Source: CAUPWF01 sp964369775
GTDB taxonomy: Bacteria; Bacillota; Clostridia; Lachnospirales; Lachnospiraceae
NCBI GenBank assembly: GCA_964369775.1
Contig: CAYJHQ010000009.1
Location: forward strand, 16,585-80,584
Length of the DNA: 64,000 bases
Reading direction: 5' to 3'
Below the pieces are notes generated by a model, which worked only from the letters and a program-made list of their open reading frames with translations, had not been told where the DNA came from and did no database searches. Positions 16,824 to 25,006 of this stretch are shown here, one piece after another; position 1 is the stretch's first letter, and every line of letters starts with the position of its first letter. Position numbers and translations under genes: made by a program.

Positions 16824-17744
16824 ATGAGTATTTTAATCAATCAAGATACAAATCTATTAATCATAGGAATCACAGGGAAACAAGGAAGAGTACATGCGAA
16901 GAGAACACTAGAAGCAAAAGCAAACCTTCTTGCAGGGGTGACACCGGGAAAAGGTGGAGAAGAAGTAGAAGGCGTACCTGTTTTTAACAGTGTAAAAGAA
17001 GCAAGAGAACAGTATCCGCAAATCAATGCGGCATTATTACTTACACCGAAGCAATTCGTCAAAGATGCAGCGATCAATGCATTAAATGAAGGTATTAAGT
17101 TACTAGTGCTGATTACAGAATTTGTACCGGTATCTGATACTTTAGAGATTGTAACACTTGCTAAGAAACTAGAGGCGCGAGTGGTGGGGCCTAATACGAT
17201 TGGTGTGATTTCACCAGGGAAATCAAAAGTAGGTATTATGCCGGATTATATCTATGGAAAAGGGCATATTGGAATTATTTCACGTTCAGGAACATTGACA
17301 CATGAGACGGCATCCAATCTGACGTTTAAAGGTTATGGATTATCTACTTGTGTAGGTATTGGCGGAGATCCGATTGTAGGAATGAACCACGCAGACGTAA
17401 TAGAGTTATTTGCTAGAGATAATGAAACGGACGCGATTGTAATTATAGGAGAAATAGGTGGAACAAGCGAAGAAATGGCCGCTGCCAAAATAAAAGAGCT
17501 TGGAATTAAGAAGCCTATTTGTGCATATATAGCAGGAATGAGTGCTCCGGCAGGTAAGAAAATGGGGCACGCAGGTGCCATTGTAAGTGGTGGTATGGGA
17601 ACAGTTGAATCTAAGGTTAATGCATTAGAAGATGCCGGTGTGACGGTTTGTAGGACGCTGGGGCAAATTGTAGAATTTATGGTAGAAAACAATGAATCTA
17701 GCGGAGGAAGATTACTTTCTTTAGAGCCGAGATTAGACGCGTAA
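16824..17744 (+). CDS. ADP-forming acyl-CoA ligase, alpha subunit, SucD-like
   Basis: A 306-residue SucD homologue. The CoA-binding Rossmann domain begins IIGITGKQGRVHAKRTLE. The phosphorylated histidine is His249 in MGHAGAIVSGGMGT, the same context as His246 of the E. coli enzyme. SRSGTLTHE and VGIGGDPIVGMNHADVIELF are further signatures. It is followed by a strong terminator, so genes 12817-17744 form one unit separate from the GRE unit that follows. Some residues around the acyl site differ from true succinyl-CoA synthetases, consistent with another substrate, but this cannot be resolved by eye. Confidence 0.85.
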   Translation: MSILINQDTNLLIIGITGKQGRVHAKRTLEAKANLLAGVTPGKGGEEVEGVPVFNSVKEAREQYPQINAALLLTPKQFVKDAAINALNEGIKLLVLITEFVPVSDTLEIVTLAKKLEARVVGPNTIGVISPGKSKVGIMPDYIYGKGHIGIISRSGTLTHETASNLTFKGYGLSTCVGIGGDPIVGMNHADVIELFARDNETDAIVIIGEIGGTSEEMAAAKIKELGIKKPICAYIAGMSAPAGKKMGHAGAIVSGGMGTVESKVNALEDAGVTVCRTLGQIVEFMVENNESSGGRLLSLEPRLDA

Positions 17745-17754
17745 AACAAGAATG

Positions 17755-17809
17755 AAAAAGAGCGAAGAGTTGTTGAGAATTCAAAAGATTTTCAATGGCT
17801 CTTCTTTTT
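17755..17809 (+). terminator. Rho-independent terminator after the SucCD-like pair
   Basis: AAGAGC (17758-17763) pairs with GCTCTT (17798-17803). An inner TTGAGAA/TTTTCAA pairing continues the stem, and a CTTTTT tail follows. Confidence 0.75.
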
Positions 17810-17849
17810 ATTGTTAAAAAAATACTCAACATGTTAAAAAAAAGACAAA

Positions 17850-17882
17850 ATAGGGAAGATTACCTATGCCAATACTACCTAT
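17850..17882 (+). promoter_or_regulatory. Operator upstream of cluster A GRE unit
   Basis: ATAGGGAAGATTACCTAT (17850-17867) is followed by the half-site AATACTACCTAT (17871-17882) and a TATAAA -10-like sequence near 17900. Apart from two arm mismatches it repeats the site at 12716-12747, including the second half-site, so the two units are probably co-regulated. Confidence 0.7.
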
Positions 17883-17976
17883 ACCTACTTATAAAAATGT
17901 ATAAATATATATACAATTTTAGTAAGCAAAGGGGCGATGTGATAGCTCTTATGTAGCTTTATGGAGGGCGATTAGA

Positions 17977-18927
17977 TTGCAAGAAAAAGGGATAATATTT
18001 AATGTTCAAAGGTTTACGATTCACGATGGTCCAGGCCTTCGAACAGAGTTGTTTTTTAAGGGATGTCCACTAAGGTGTAAATGGTGTGGGAACCCAGAAA
18101 GTTTTCAAAAATCGATTCAACTTGGAGTGTATTCAAAGAAATGTATCTCAAAAAAGAAATGTGGTGATTGTTTAGCGGTCTGTCCTCAAGTAGAAGCCTT
18201 ACAGTTTTATAGAGGAAAGCTAGTGTCTATAGATTCGGAGAAATGTACAAATTGTCATGCGTGTTTTGAAGCATGCCCTGCAGATGCAATAAAGAAGTGG
18301 GGTGATGAGATGTCTGTAGAGGAATGTATGGAAATTATCCGAAAGGATAAAGGCTATTACGAGCGTTCAGGCGGAGGAGTCACAGTTTCAGGCGGTGAAG
18401 CAATGTTACATAGTGATTTTATCAAGGAACTATTTATTTACTGTAAGCAAGAGGGAATACACACCTGTTTTGAAAGTGCATTTTATGGAAAGTGGAAAGA
18501 GATTGAAAAAGTATTACCATATACAGATTTATTTATTTCGGATATCAAACATATGGATTCGAGCAAACACAAAGAATATGTGGGAGTAAGCAATGAGTTG
18601 ATATTAGAAAATCTAGTGAAGCTTTCTAGATTAGAGAAAGAATTGATTTTAAGAATTCCTGTGATTCCAAATGTGAATGATGATAGAGAGAATATTGAGG
18701 CGACAGCGGATTTTATATTGAATCAAATGAGCGGGAAAGTGAGAACATTGCAGCTCTTAAGCTTTATGAGATTAGGAGAAGAGAAATATCAATCATTAAA
18801 TATGGAATATAGGATGACTGATGTGAAAGTGAATAGAAAAGCATTTCAAAAAAAAGTAGCAGAGATAGCTGAGTATTTTAATAACCGAGGTATTCATTGT
18901 CTCGTAGGGACAAAAGAAAAAAAATAA
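17977..18927 (+). CDS. Glycyl radical enzyme activase (radical SAM, two ferredoxin clusters), cluster A
   Basis: A 316-residue activase that uses S-adenosylmethionine to place the glycyl radical on the adjacent GRE. The radical SAM motif is CPLRCKWC (about residues 31-38). An inserted ferredoxin-like domain has two CxxCxxxC-type motifs (CGDCLAVCP and CTNCHACFEACP), and SGGEAMLHSDF is the SAM-binding GGE region. The start is TTG 17977, chosen because GGAGGG precedes it and the alignment with the cluster B activase (MERKAVIFSVQRF) begins there. It lies 29 bases before the GRE start. Confidence 0.93.
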   Translation: MQEKGIIFNVQRFTIHDGPGLRTELFFKGCPLRCKWCGNPESFQKSIQLGVYSKKCISKKKCGDCLAVCPQVEALQFYRGKLVSIDSEKCTNCHACFEACPADAIKKWGDEMSVEECMEIIRKDKGYYERSGGGVTVSGGEAMLHSDFIKELFIYCKQEGIHTCFESAFYGKWKEIEKVLPYTDLFISDIKHMDSSKHKEYVGVSNELILENLVKLSRLEKELILRIPVIPNVNDDRENIEATADFILNQMSGKVRTLQLLSFMRLGEEKYQSLNMEYRMTDVKVNRKAFQKKVAEIAEYFNNRGIHCLVGTKEKK

Positions 18928-18956
18928 ATTTAAAAATATAATTGGAGGAAATTACA

Positions 18957-21446
18957 ATGAGTGAAACACACACAACAGCAAGCGGAACATTACCGTTTGA
19001 CCACAGCTATGGACTTGGTTATCAAGTCGGACACGAAGACTGGTCTCCATACCCAAGGGTAAACAGATTGAGACAGACTTTTCTGGACAGACCATACGAC
19101 ATTGATGTAGAGAGACTGCGTTTGGTGACAGAGGCATATAAGGAGCATGAATCAAAGCCACAAAAGCTAAAAGTAGCATATGCATTTGAGAATATACTTA
19201 AGAAAGTACAGCTGTATGTATACGAAGAAGATTTAATTTGTGGAGAAATCGCTGCTCCTGCAAAAGCATCGCCGATTTACCCAGAATTCTCTGTGAATTG
19301 GATTATTGATGAGATTTTACACTCTCCATTCGAAGAAAGAGCTAATGATCAGTTTTATATCCGAAATGATGAAGAGAGAGCAGAGATTGTAGAGTTATGC
19401 CGTTATTGGCAAGGAAAAACAATTGATGATTATGTAAATGCAAGATTAGAGTACGATCAAATAAAAGGATCGCAAATGGGAGAAAAGATATTCCAAACGA
19501 ATCTTTATCATTATGCAGGAGCGGGTCATTTAGTAATTGATTATGCGAAATTAATGGAAGTAGGATATGACGGATTGATAAGTCAAGCGAAGACTTGTTT
19601 AGACGCGTTGAGCAAGAAAGATGCAGATTATGATGAGAAAAGAGATTTTTTTAAAGCAATGATTATCATGCATGAAGCAGCAAAGACATATTTAGAGAGA
19701 TATGGAAAATTAGCAGCGGATCAAGCAGAAGTAGAGAAGGATGTTACTAGGAAAGAAGAACTAGAGCAAATTTCTAAAAACTGCTATGCGGTAGCGGGAC
19801 CAGCACCGTCTACATTTTGGGAAGCATTACAATTATTTAATATTGCGACAGCGCTCATTCAGACAGAGAGTAATGGACACTCCATTTCTTATGGACGTAT
19901 GGACCAGTGGTTATACCCATTCTTAAAAGCAGACTTAGAAGCAGGAAGAATCACAAAAGAAAAGGCACTTGAGTTAATCGAAGTTCAATATGTAAAAATG
20001 AACAACGCAACAAAGCTAAAGGACAAAGGAACAGTAGCGGTTCGTAATGGTCGTGGATTTGGTGGAGAAAGCTTGACAATTGGAGGGGTAGATGCAGATG
20101 GAAACGATGTTACGAATGATTTAACCATGTTGATGTTAGAGGCTTCGGCACATACTCGTATGATGAATCCTTGGGTGTGTGTGCGTATGCATGAGAATAC
20201 ACCACACGAACTAAAAGTAAAAGCAGTTGAGTGTATCCGTTGTGGATACGGTCATCCAAAACTATTCAATGATATCCCGACAATTAAAGGAATGATGTCA
20301 AAAGGTATGACGCTTGAAGAAGCACGAGAGTATGCAGTGGTTGGATGTGTAGAGCCATCACTACCTGCAAAAGAATATGGATGGCATGATGCAGCATACG
20401 TAAATACAGCAAAAATGATGGAAATGGTTCTAAACGGAGGGCGCATTTTAGACGGTCCAAATGCAGGAAAACAGTTAGGTCCAGATACGGGAAGCCTTGA
20501 AACATACAAGTCCTTTGATGAGGTTCTAGAAAGTGTAGATGCACAATTTGAGTATTGGACAGGTCAGATGATTTCAAGCCTCAACCTAATCGATAGAGTA
20601 CATAGACAACTGAAACCATTGCCATACTTATCAGCATTCTTTGGAAATTGCTTCGACACAGGAAAAGATGTGACTGAGGGTGGAGCTAAGTACAATGGAA
20701 CAGGGCCACAAGCAAGTGGAATGGCTACTTGTGCAGATTCATTAGCAACTATCAAACAATTGGTATTTGATGAAAAGAAATATACAGGTGCAGAGTTATT
20801 GCAAGCAATCAAAGACAACTGGGAAGGGCACGATAAATTGTATGCCTTAGTAAATAGCTCAAAAGTTCATCATTATGGAAATGATGACGACTATGCAGAT
20901 GACTTATTTAAATATATGTTTGAGTGTTATTGTAAAAATATCAAAGGTGTTCCAAATGCACGAGGTGGTAAATTTAGTCCTGGAGTATACTCTGTAAATG
21001 CCAATGTAGGTATGGGGCTGAACACAAATGCATCTATAGATGGACGTAAGAAATATGAACCAATCTCAGATAATATGGGACCTGTCCATACAGATGGCGG
21101 ATCACATGACATTATGGGACCAACAGCAATTGCAAACTCAGTATCGAAAGTGGATCATTCACTGGCGTCAAATGGAACTTTGTTGAACTTGCGTTTCCCA
21201 GAAGAGACTGTTGCGGGGATAGAAGGTAGAGATAATCTAATTAGTTTTATTGATGAGTATATGGCGAAAAAAGCGATGCATGTGCAATTTAATATCATGT
21301 CGTCAGAGACAATGAAGGCAGCGCAGAAAAAACCTGAAAACTATAAAGATATGCTTGTTCGTGTAGCGGGATATAGTGCTTATTTTGTTGAGCTAGGAAA
21401 GCCGCTTCAAAAAGATTTGATTCAGAGAACGGAGCTTCACTTCTAA
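18957..21446 (+). CDS. Glycyl radical enzyme, dehydratase type; candidate DHPS dehydratase (HpfG-like), cluster A
   Basis: An 829-residue GRE of the glycerol dehydratase/choline lyase branch. The thiyl cysteine and acid/base glutamate are Cys464 and Glu466 in GCVEP. The radical glycine is Gly805 in RVAGYSAYF. The start is ATG 18957 with GGAGG 7 bases upstream; a TTG at 18942 overlaps that site. TauE/SafE and Fe-ADH genes follow in the same unit, as reported for DHPS fermentation (HpfG/HpfD), where C-O cleavage gives 3-sulfopropionaldehyde. By counting from the active cysteine, the Arg/Gln/Arg sulfonate contacts I recall for isethionate lyase IslA would be His185, Ala189 and Ser674 here, and Tyr678 would fall near the dehydratase tyrosine. 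That alignment is by hand and unverified. Isethionate lyase or a diol dehydratase remain alternatives. Confidence 0.85.
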   Translation: MSETHTTASGTLPFDHSYGLGYQVGHEDWSPYPRVNRLRQTFLDRPYDIDVERLRLVTEAYKEHESKPQKLKVAYAFENILKKVQLYVYEEDLICGEIAAPAKASPIYPEFSVNWIIDEILHSPFEERANDQFYIRNDEERAEIVELCRYWQGKTIDDYVNARLEYDQIKGSQMGEKIFQTNLYHYAGAGHLVIDYAKLMEVGYDGLISQAKTCLDALSKKDADYDEKRDFFKAMIIMHEAAKTYLERYGKLAADQAEVEKDVTRKEELEQISKNCYAVAGPAPSTFWEALQLFNIATALIQTESNGHSISYGRMDQWLYPFLKADLEAGRITKEKALELIEVQYVKMNNATKLKDKGTVAVRNGRGFGGESLTIGGVDADGNDVTNDLTMLMLEASAHTRMMNPWVCVRMHENTPHELKVKAVECIRCGYGHPKLFNDIPTIKGMMSKGMTLEEAREYAVVGCVEPSLPAKEYGWHDAAYVNTAKMMEMVLNGGRILDGPNAGKQLGPDTGSLETYKSFDEVLESVDAQFEYWTGQMISSLNLIDRVHRQLKPLPYLSAFFGNCFDTGKDVTEGGAKYNGTGPQASGMATCADSLATIKQLVFDEKKYTGAELLQAIKDNWEGHDKLYALVNSSKVHHYGNDDDYADDLFKYMFECYCKNIKGVPNARGGKFSPGVYSVNANVGMGLNTNASIDGRKKYEPISDNMGPVHTDGGSHDIMGPTAIANSVSKVDHSLASNGTLLNLRFPEETVAGIEGRDNLISFIDEYMAKKAMHVQFNIMSSETMKAAQKKPENYKDMLVRVAGYSAYFVELGKPLQKDLIQRTELHF

Positions 21447-21504
21447 AGAAGTGTTCACCTATAGAAAAAAATAAAAGAAACTAAGAGACGAGGAGAAAAA
21501 GAGG

Positions 21505-22296
21505 ATGGATTTTGTTTTTAACATGGATTATGTATGGCTGGGGCTATACCAAGTATTTGCATTTTTTATTCAAGGAGTTACGGGGTTTGGGTGTACAGTA
21601 TTATCGGCACCATTTCACTCAACAGTTTTAGGACCAGCAGTAGGGACTGCATTTGCAACACTATTGTGTGCACCAACACTTATTTTCTTGGCAATAAAAG
21701 AGATTAAAAACGTAGCGTGGAAAGATTTGGGTAAAATTGTTCTACTGTGTGCACCTGGTGTGGTAATTGGGAACATCTTATTAAAGCAAGTAGATCCAAA
21801 CTATGCAAAGGTAGCAATTGGAGGGGTGGTAACATTTATTGCGCTTATGAACATCTATAAGACAATTGTCGCACCGTTAATTCTAAAGAAGGAATACGTA
21901 GAAGATGCGCCTGATACGCCGTTAAAAAAAGCAGTTCGCTATGGAGCACTCATTCTTGGTGGAATTGTACATGGAGCATTTACTATAGGTGGACCACTTA
22001 TTACAGTGTATACACTACAAGCAGTAAAAGATAAAGAAAAATTCCGTAATACCATGACTTGGGTATGGGTTGTATTAAACACATATAACAGTATTAGTCA
22101 TTATGCATCAGGATACTATACACCTGAAATGTGGAGCGCATTTATCATTGCGTTGCCATTAGCGCTAATTGGATTGATTATCGGTATGAAGTGCTTGAAA
22201 AAGATTAACAAAATCACATTTTTACGAGTTGTATACGTTGTGTTGTTAATTGTTGGTGGAAATATGTTTATTAGTAGTATGCAAGCTATTATGTAA
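21505..22296 (+). CDS. TSUP family (TauE/SafE) membrane exporter, cluster A
   Basis: A 263-residue membrane protein with about eight hydrophobic segments and the duplicated TauE/SafE motif (FFIQGVTGFGCTVLSAP near the start, GGIVHGAFTIGGPLITVY in the second half). Members export sulfite, sulfoacetate or other small sulfur anions. It directly follows the GRE, and the cluster B unit repeats the same pairing, so it probably exports a sulfonated end product or sulfite. This is the main local hint that the GRE substrate contains sulfur. ATG 21505 is preceded by GAGG. Confidence 0.88.
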   Translation: MDFVFNMDYVWLGLYQVFAFFIQGVTGFGCTVLSAPFHSTVLGPAVGTAFATLLCAPTLIFLAIKEIKNVAWKDLGKIVLLCAPGVVIGNILLKQVDPNYAKVAIGGVVTFIALMNIYKTIVAPLILKKEYVEDAPDTPLKKAVRYGALILGGIVHGAFTIGGPLITVYTLQAVKDKEKFRNTMTWVWVVLNTYNSISHYASGYYTPEMWSAFIIALPLALIGLIIGMKCLKKINKITFLRVVYVVLLIVGGNMFISSMQAIM

Positions 22297-22311
22297 TGCA
22301 GAAATAGAGTT

Positions 22312-22347
22312 AGGTCATGCTTTTCGAGGGCGAGAGAAGCATGACCT
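22312..22347 (+). repeat. Hairpin between TauE and Fe-ADH genes
   Basis: AGGTCATGCTT (22312-22322) pairs perfectly with AAGCATGACCT (22337-22347). No T-run follows, so an attenuator or mRNA-stabilising role is more likely than full termination. The Fe-ADH starts 34 bases later. Confidence 0.55.
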
Positions 22348-22380
22348 TATAAATATAGTGCGAAAAGAGGAGCGTTAAAA

Positions 22381-23529
22381 ATGAAAGAATTTAGTTTTAA
22401 GGTACCACAGACAATCGAATTTGGAGTGGGGAGTTTAAAGAAATTACCAACAATTTTATTGGAGAATAAGTCAGAGCATGTATTCTTGATTTCAGATAAG
22501 GGGTTAGAAAAAATAGGTGTTGTAAAAAGAGTGATTGATATTATTGAAGCACAAAACATTAAGGTAACATCATATCTAGATGTTGTTCCAAACCCAACAG
22601 TAGATAATGTAAATGCTTGTGCTGCGTCCTATCAAGAAAGTGGTGCTAGTTATATCATTGCTCTTGGTGGAGGAAGTCCGATGGATGTGGCCAAAGCAGT
22701 AGGTGTGCTTGTGACACATGGAGGGGATATAAGAGACTATGAAGGGGCACAAAAAGTACCAGGACCAATTGTTCCAATTATTGCGATACCGACTACAGCT
22801 GGGACTGGATCAGAAGTAACTGCATCAGCGGTAATAACGGATGAAGAAAGAAATTATAAGTTGTCAGTAATCAGTTATTATAATATTCCTAAGTATGCTA
22901 TTTTGGATCCAGAACTTATTTTATCTTTACCAGCATTTATTGCAGCACCAACAGGTTTGGATGCGTTGATTCATGCTATCGAAGCATATCTATCAACAGC
23001 ATCAACACCATTTACAGATGCAATGGCAGAAAAAGCAATGGAATTAATAGGTGGAAACTTACGTCGATTTGTGGCGAATCGAGCGGATGAAGAAGCAGCG
23101 TCAGCAATGATGCTTGGATCGAATTTTGCAGGAATTGCATTTGCGTGGGCAAAGCTTGGTAATGTTCATGCGATGAGCCATCCGGTAAGTGCATATTTCC
23201 ATGTACCACATGGAACTGCGAATTCCATTATTTTACCAACAGTGTTAGAGTACAATGCACTAGCAGATAAAGGTAGATATGAAGTGATTTATAACTATAT
23301 TAAGGAAGATGGAAGCAGTGCGGATGATTTCACTCCTAATATGTTAATTGAAGAGATTAAAAAATTAAATAAGCAGTTAGGAATCCCAGAATCGTTGAGT
23401 GAAGTTGAGGTTACGGCTGATAAAATTGAAGATATGGCAAGAGATGCGATGAAAGCAGGAAATGTATTGGTAAATCCAAGACAGACTACACTGACGGATA
23501 TGGTAGAGCTCTTTGAGAAAGCGATGTAA
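22381..23529 (+). CDS. Iron-containing alcohol dehydrogenase (aldehyde reductase), cluster A
   Basis: A 382-residue type III Fe-dependent alcohol dehydrogenase. The NAD-binding loop is GGGSPMDVAKAVG (residues 97-109). Metal ligands by family pattern are Asp194, His198 (GLDALIHAIEAY), His263 and His277 (GNVHAMSHPVSAYFHVPHG). In this setting it would reduce the aldehyde made by the GRE, regenerating NAD+; sulfopropionaldehyde reductase HpfD and sulfoacetaldehyde reductase SarD belong to the same family. A second copy at 25007 is about 87% identical by hand alignment. It is the last gene of the unit and is followed by a terminator. Confidence 0.9.
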   Translation: MKEFSFKVPQTIEFGVGSLKKLPTILLENKSEHVFLISDKGLEKIGVVKRVIDIIEAQNIKVTSYLDVVPNPTVDNVNACAASYQESGASYIIALGGGSPMDVAKAVGVLVTHGGDIRDYEGAQKVPGPIVPIIAIPTTAGTGSEVTASAVITDEERNYKLSVISYYNIPKYAILDPELILSLPAFIAAPTGLDALIHAIEAYLSTASTPFTDAMAEKAMELIGGNLRRFVANRADEEAASAMMLGSNFAGIAFAWAKLGNVHAMSHPVSAYFHVPHGTANSIILPTVLEYNALADKGRYEVIYNYIKEDGSSADDFTPNMLIEEIKKLNKQLGIPESLSEVEVTADKIEDMARDAMKAGNVLVNPRQTTLTDMVELFEKAM

Positions 23530-23641
23530 ATGAAGCCATATAGTCAGGCTGTTTATATTGTGATGGATTCTTGGGTGTTGTTTAAATCTTTGAATCAGGG
23601 CTTTTAGCAATTTCTTGGAGAATTACCAGAATTTAGATTTT

Positions 23642-23683
23642 AAAATAACAATGATCAGAGGGGCCTTGAGTCATTGTTATTTT
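23642..23683. terminator. Bidirectional terminator
   Basis: AAAATAACAATGA (23642-23654) pairs with TCATTGTTATTTT (23671-23683), with A- and T-runs on the two arms. It serves the Fe-ADH unit on the plus strand and the LuxR gene on the minus strand. The 23530-23641 gap shows no gene. Confidence 0.8.
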
Positions 23684-24777
23684 TTATTATTCTCCAACCA
23701 ATTGTAGAGTTCGTGCCTGCTTTTTACATTACATTTTATGTAAATGTTTTGAACATGCTTTTTGATAGTGTGATAGCTAACAATTAATTCAGAGGCTATA
23801 TTCTTATAGGTTAGTCCTTGATACATTAATTCTGCAACTTTTAATTCGGTTTTAGTGAGTGTATTAGAGTCCAGATGTAGAACTGAATCATTATGAGTAG
23901 TTATAGGTGCTACTGTAATCCAGTAGTAACGATCCACGATTTTATTAGAGTAACATTGATTATGCACATGAATCTTGAAGACATAGTTTTTTATTATACG
24001 TTTTTGGATAGATGCCCCATCAAAATCATTTTTACGAAGTATAAGGGACAGCCAATCGCAATAGGTTTCGCTATCAATAGGAAGTTCTATTAGTTCGCCA
24101 AAAATATCTTGAAGATATTTTGAAGCAGTATTATTTAAGTTTAGTACATGCATAAAATCATCAGTAACAAGGAATGATTTTTCGCCAATGTCTATTGCGC
24201 GCCCCTGTAAACTAGCAATAATCTGGCTTTGCTCATGTTTTTTAAAGTTCTTGTATGAATTAGAGATAAAGATATAGAGATCTTCTAGAATTCCTAATTC
24301 GCTAGATGTAAAATCACCCTCTTCTAAAGTCTTGAAAAAAGTTACTTGAATGTAAGCGTTCATGCCAAATGCAAGAGTTGTACTATAGTGGGCGTTGAAA
24401 TATTTCTTGATGAAGGAAACATAGGGGGAGGTATCGTAATTTGAGGGATTAATGATATCGGTAGATTTATACATACGAGGTGTTGTGTTAAAGTAAGTCA
24501 AGCAGTCTCGAACAGCATCTTGAAATACCATGTGACGTATTACATCTTCGCTAAAGAAACTCTGATAAGGGTGACGATAATCGTTAACCAGTAATCCAGA
24601 GTGAGACACCCAAGACAAGAAGGTACCTTGTAAGTCAAAATATGAAATTAAAACGTTACTTAATCCAAAATTGCGCTCAATGGAGTGTAGTAAGCTAGTA
24701 CTAAAAAATTCTCTCGCTGTTACTTGATGAGTTGCCATTTCGGAAAAAAATTTTAGTTGATTTGGTTCTTTGTTCAT
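23677..24777 (-). CDS. LuxR-type transcriptional regulator, copy 1
   Basis: A 366-residue regulator with an unclassified N-terminal sensing region (about 1-290) and a C-terminal LuxR/GerE helix-turn-helix: LTKTELKVAELMYQGLTYKN followed by VSYHTIKKHVQNIYIKCNVKSRHELYNW. I place the start at ATG 24777 (MNKEPNQLKFFSEMA), because it aligns with copy 2 (MNSNNFEQVKFFSEMA) and has GGAG upstream; an earlier in-frame ATG at 24810 adds 11 residues. It is divergent from the second Fe-ADH, and a perfect 18-bp inverted repeat lies in the shared promoter region. It is the likely regulator of one or both GRE clusters. Confidence 0.85.
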   Translation of the reverse strand: MNKEPNQLKFFSEMATHQVTAREFFSTSLLHSIERNFGLSNVLISYFDLQGTFLSWVSHSGLLVNDYRHPYQSFFSEDVIRHMVFQDAVRDCLTYFNTTPRMYKSTDIINPSNYDTSPYVSFIKKYFNAHYSTTLAFGMNAYIQVTFFKTLEEGDFTSSELGILEDLYIFISNSYKNFKKHEQSQIIASLQGRAIDIGEKSFLVTDDFMHVLNLNNTASKYLQDIFGELIELPIDSETYCDWLSLILRKNDFDGASIQKRIIKNYVFKIHVHNQCYSNKIVDRYYWITVAPITTHNDSVLHLDSNTLTKTELKVAELMYQGLTYKNIASELIVSYHTIKKHVQNIYIKCNVKSRHELYNWLENNKK

Positions 24778-24853
24778 TTCAAGCATCTCCATTCGATTTA
24801 TTAAAACCATTATACTATAGAATTAAGAATGTTTAAAATAAAAATGCAATAAA

Positions 24854-24922
24854 ATAGGGAAAGTTCCCTATAAAAATATAGCGATGGGGGGTGGTTTATT
24901 ACGAGCTTTTTATTGTTATAAT
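24854..24922 (+). promoter_or_regulatory. Operator and promoter of cluster B Fe-ADH/transporter unit
   Basis: ATAGGGAAAGTTCCCTAT (24854-24871) is a perfect inverted repeat. A conserved block follows (ATATAGC, then GGGTGGTTTATT at 24889-24900) and then TATAAT at 24917-24922. The same order of elements appears on the minus strand before the cluster B activase (33400-33332). There is no good -35, as expected for an activator-dependent promoter. Confidence 0.7.
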
Positions 24923-25006
24923 CATTGGAAGGATAAAAAATTAACAAAGTATGAATGGTATATATACTCATACAAGTTAAATAGACTATTAAGAGGAGCG
25001 ATTGAA

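Noticed and set aside
15689..17744. TCA-cycle succinyl-CoA synthetase
   Set aside because: No TCA genes are nearby; the pair is locked in a unit with an acylating aldehyde dehydrogenase and shares the GRE operator.
17841..17950. AT-rich stretch before the cluster A activase as a riboswitch
   Set aside because: It is explained by the operator, half-site and promoter; no conserved aptamer-like stem set is visible.
18957..21446. Firm assignment of the cluster A GRE as isethionate sulfite-lyase
   Set aside because: The TauE neighbour fits, but the remembered IslA sulfonate-binding residues do not appear at the expected places and the neighbours equally fit a dehydratase. Kept only as an alternative.
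24884..25006. N-terminal extension of the second Fe-ADH
   Set aside because: The 41 extra residues cover the promoter -10 element and are absent in the paralogue; ATG 25007 has a good ribosome site.
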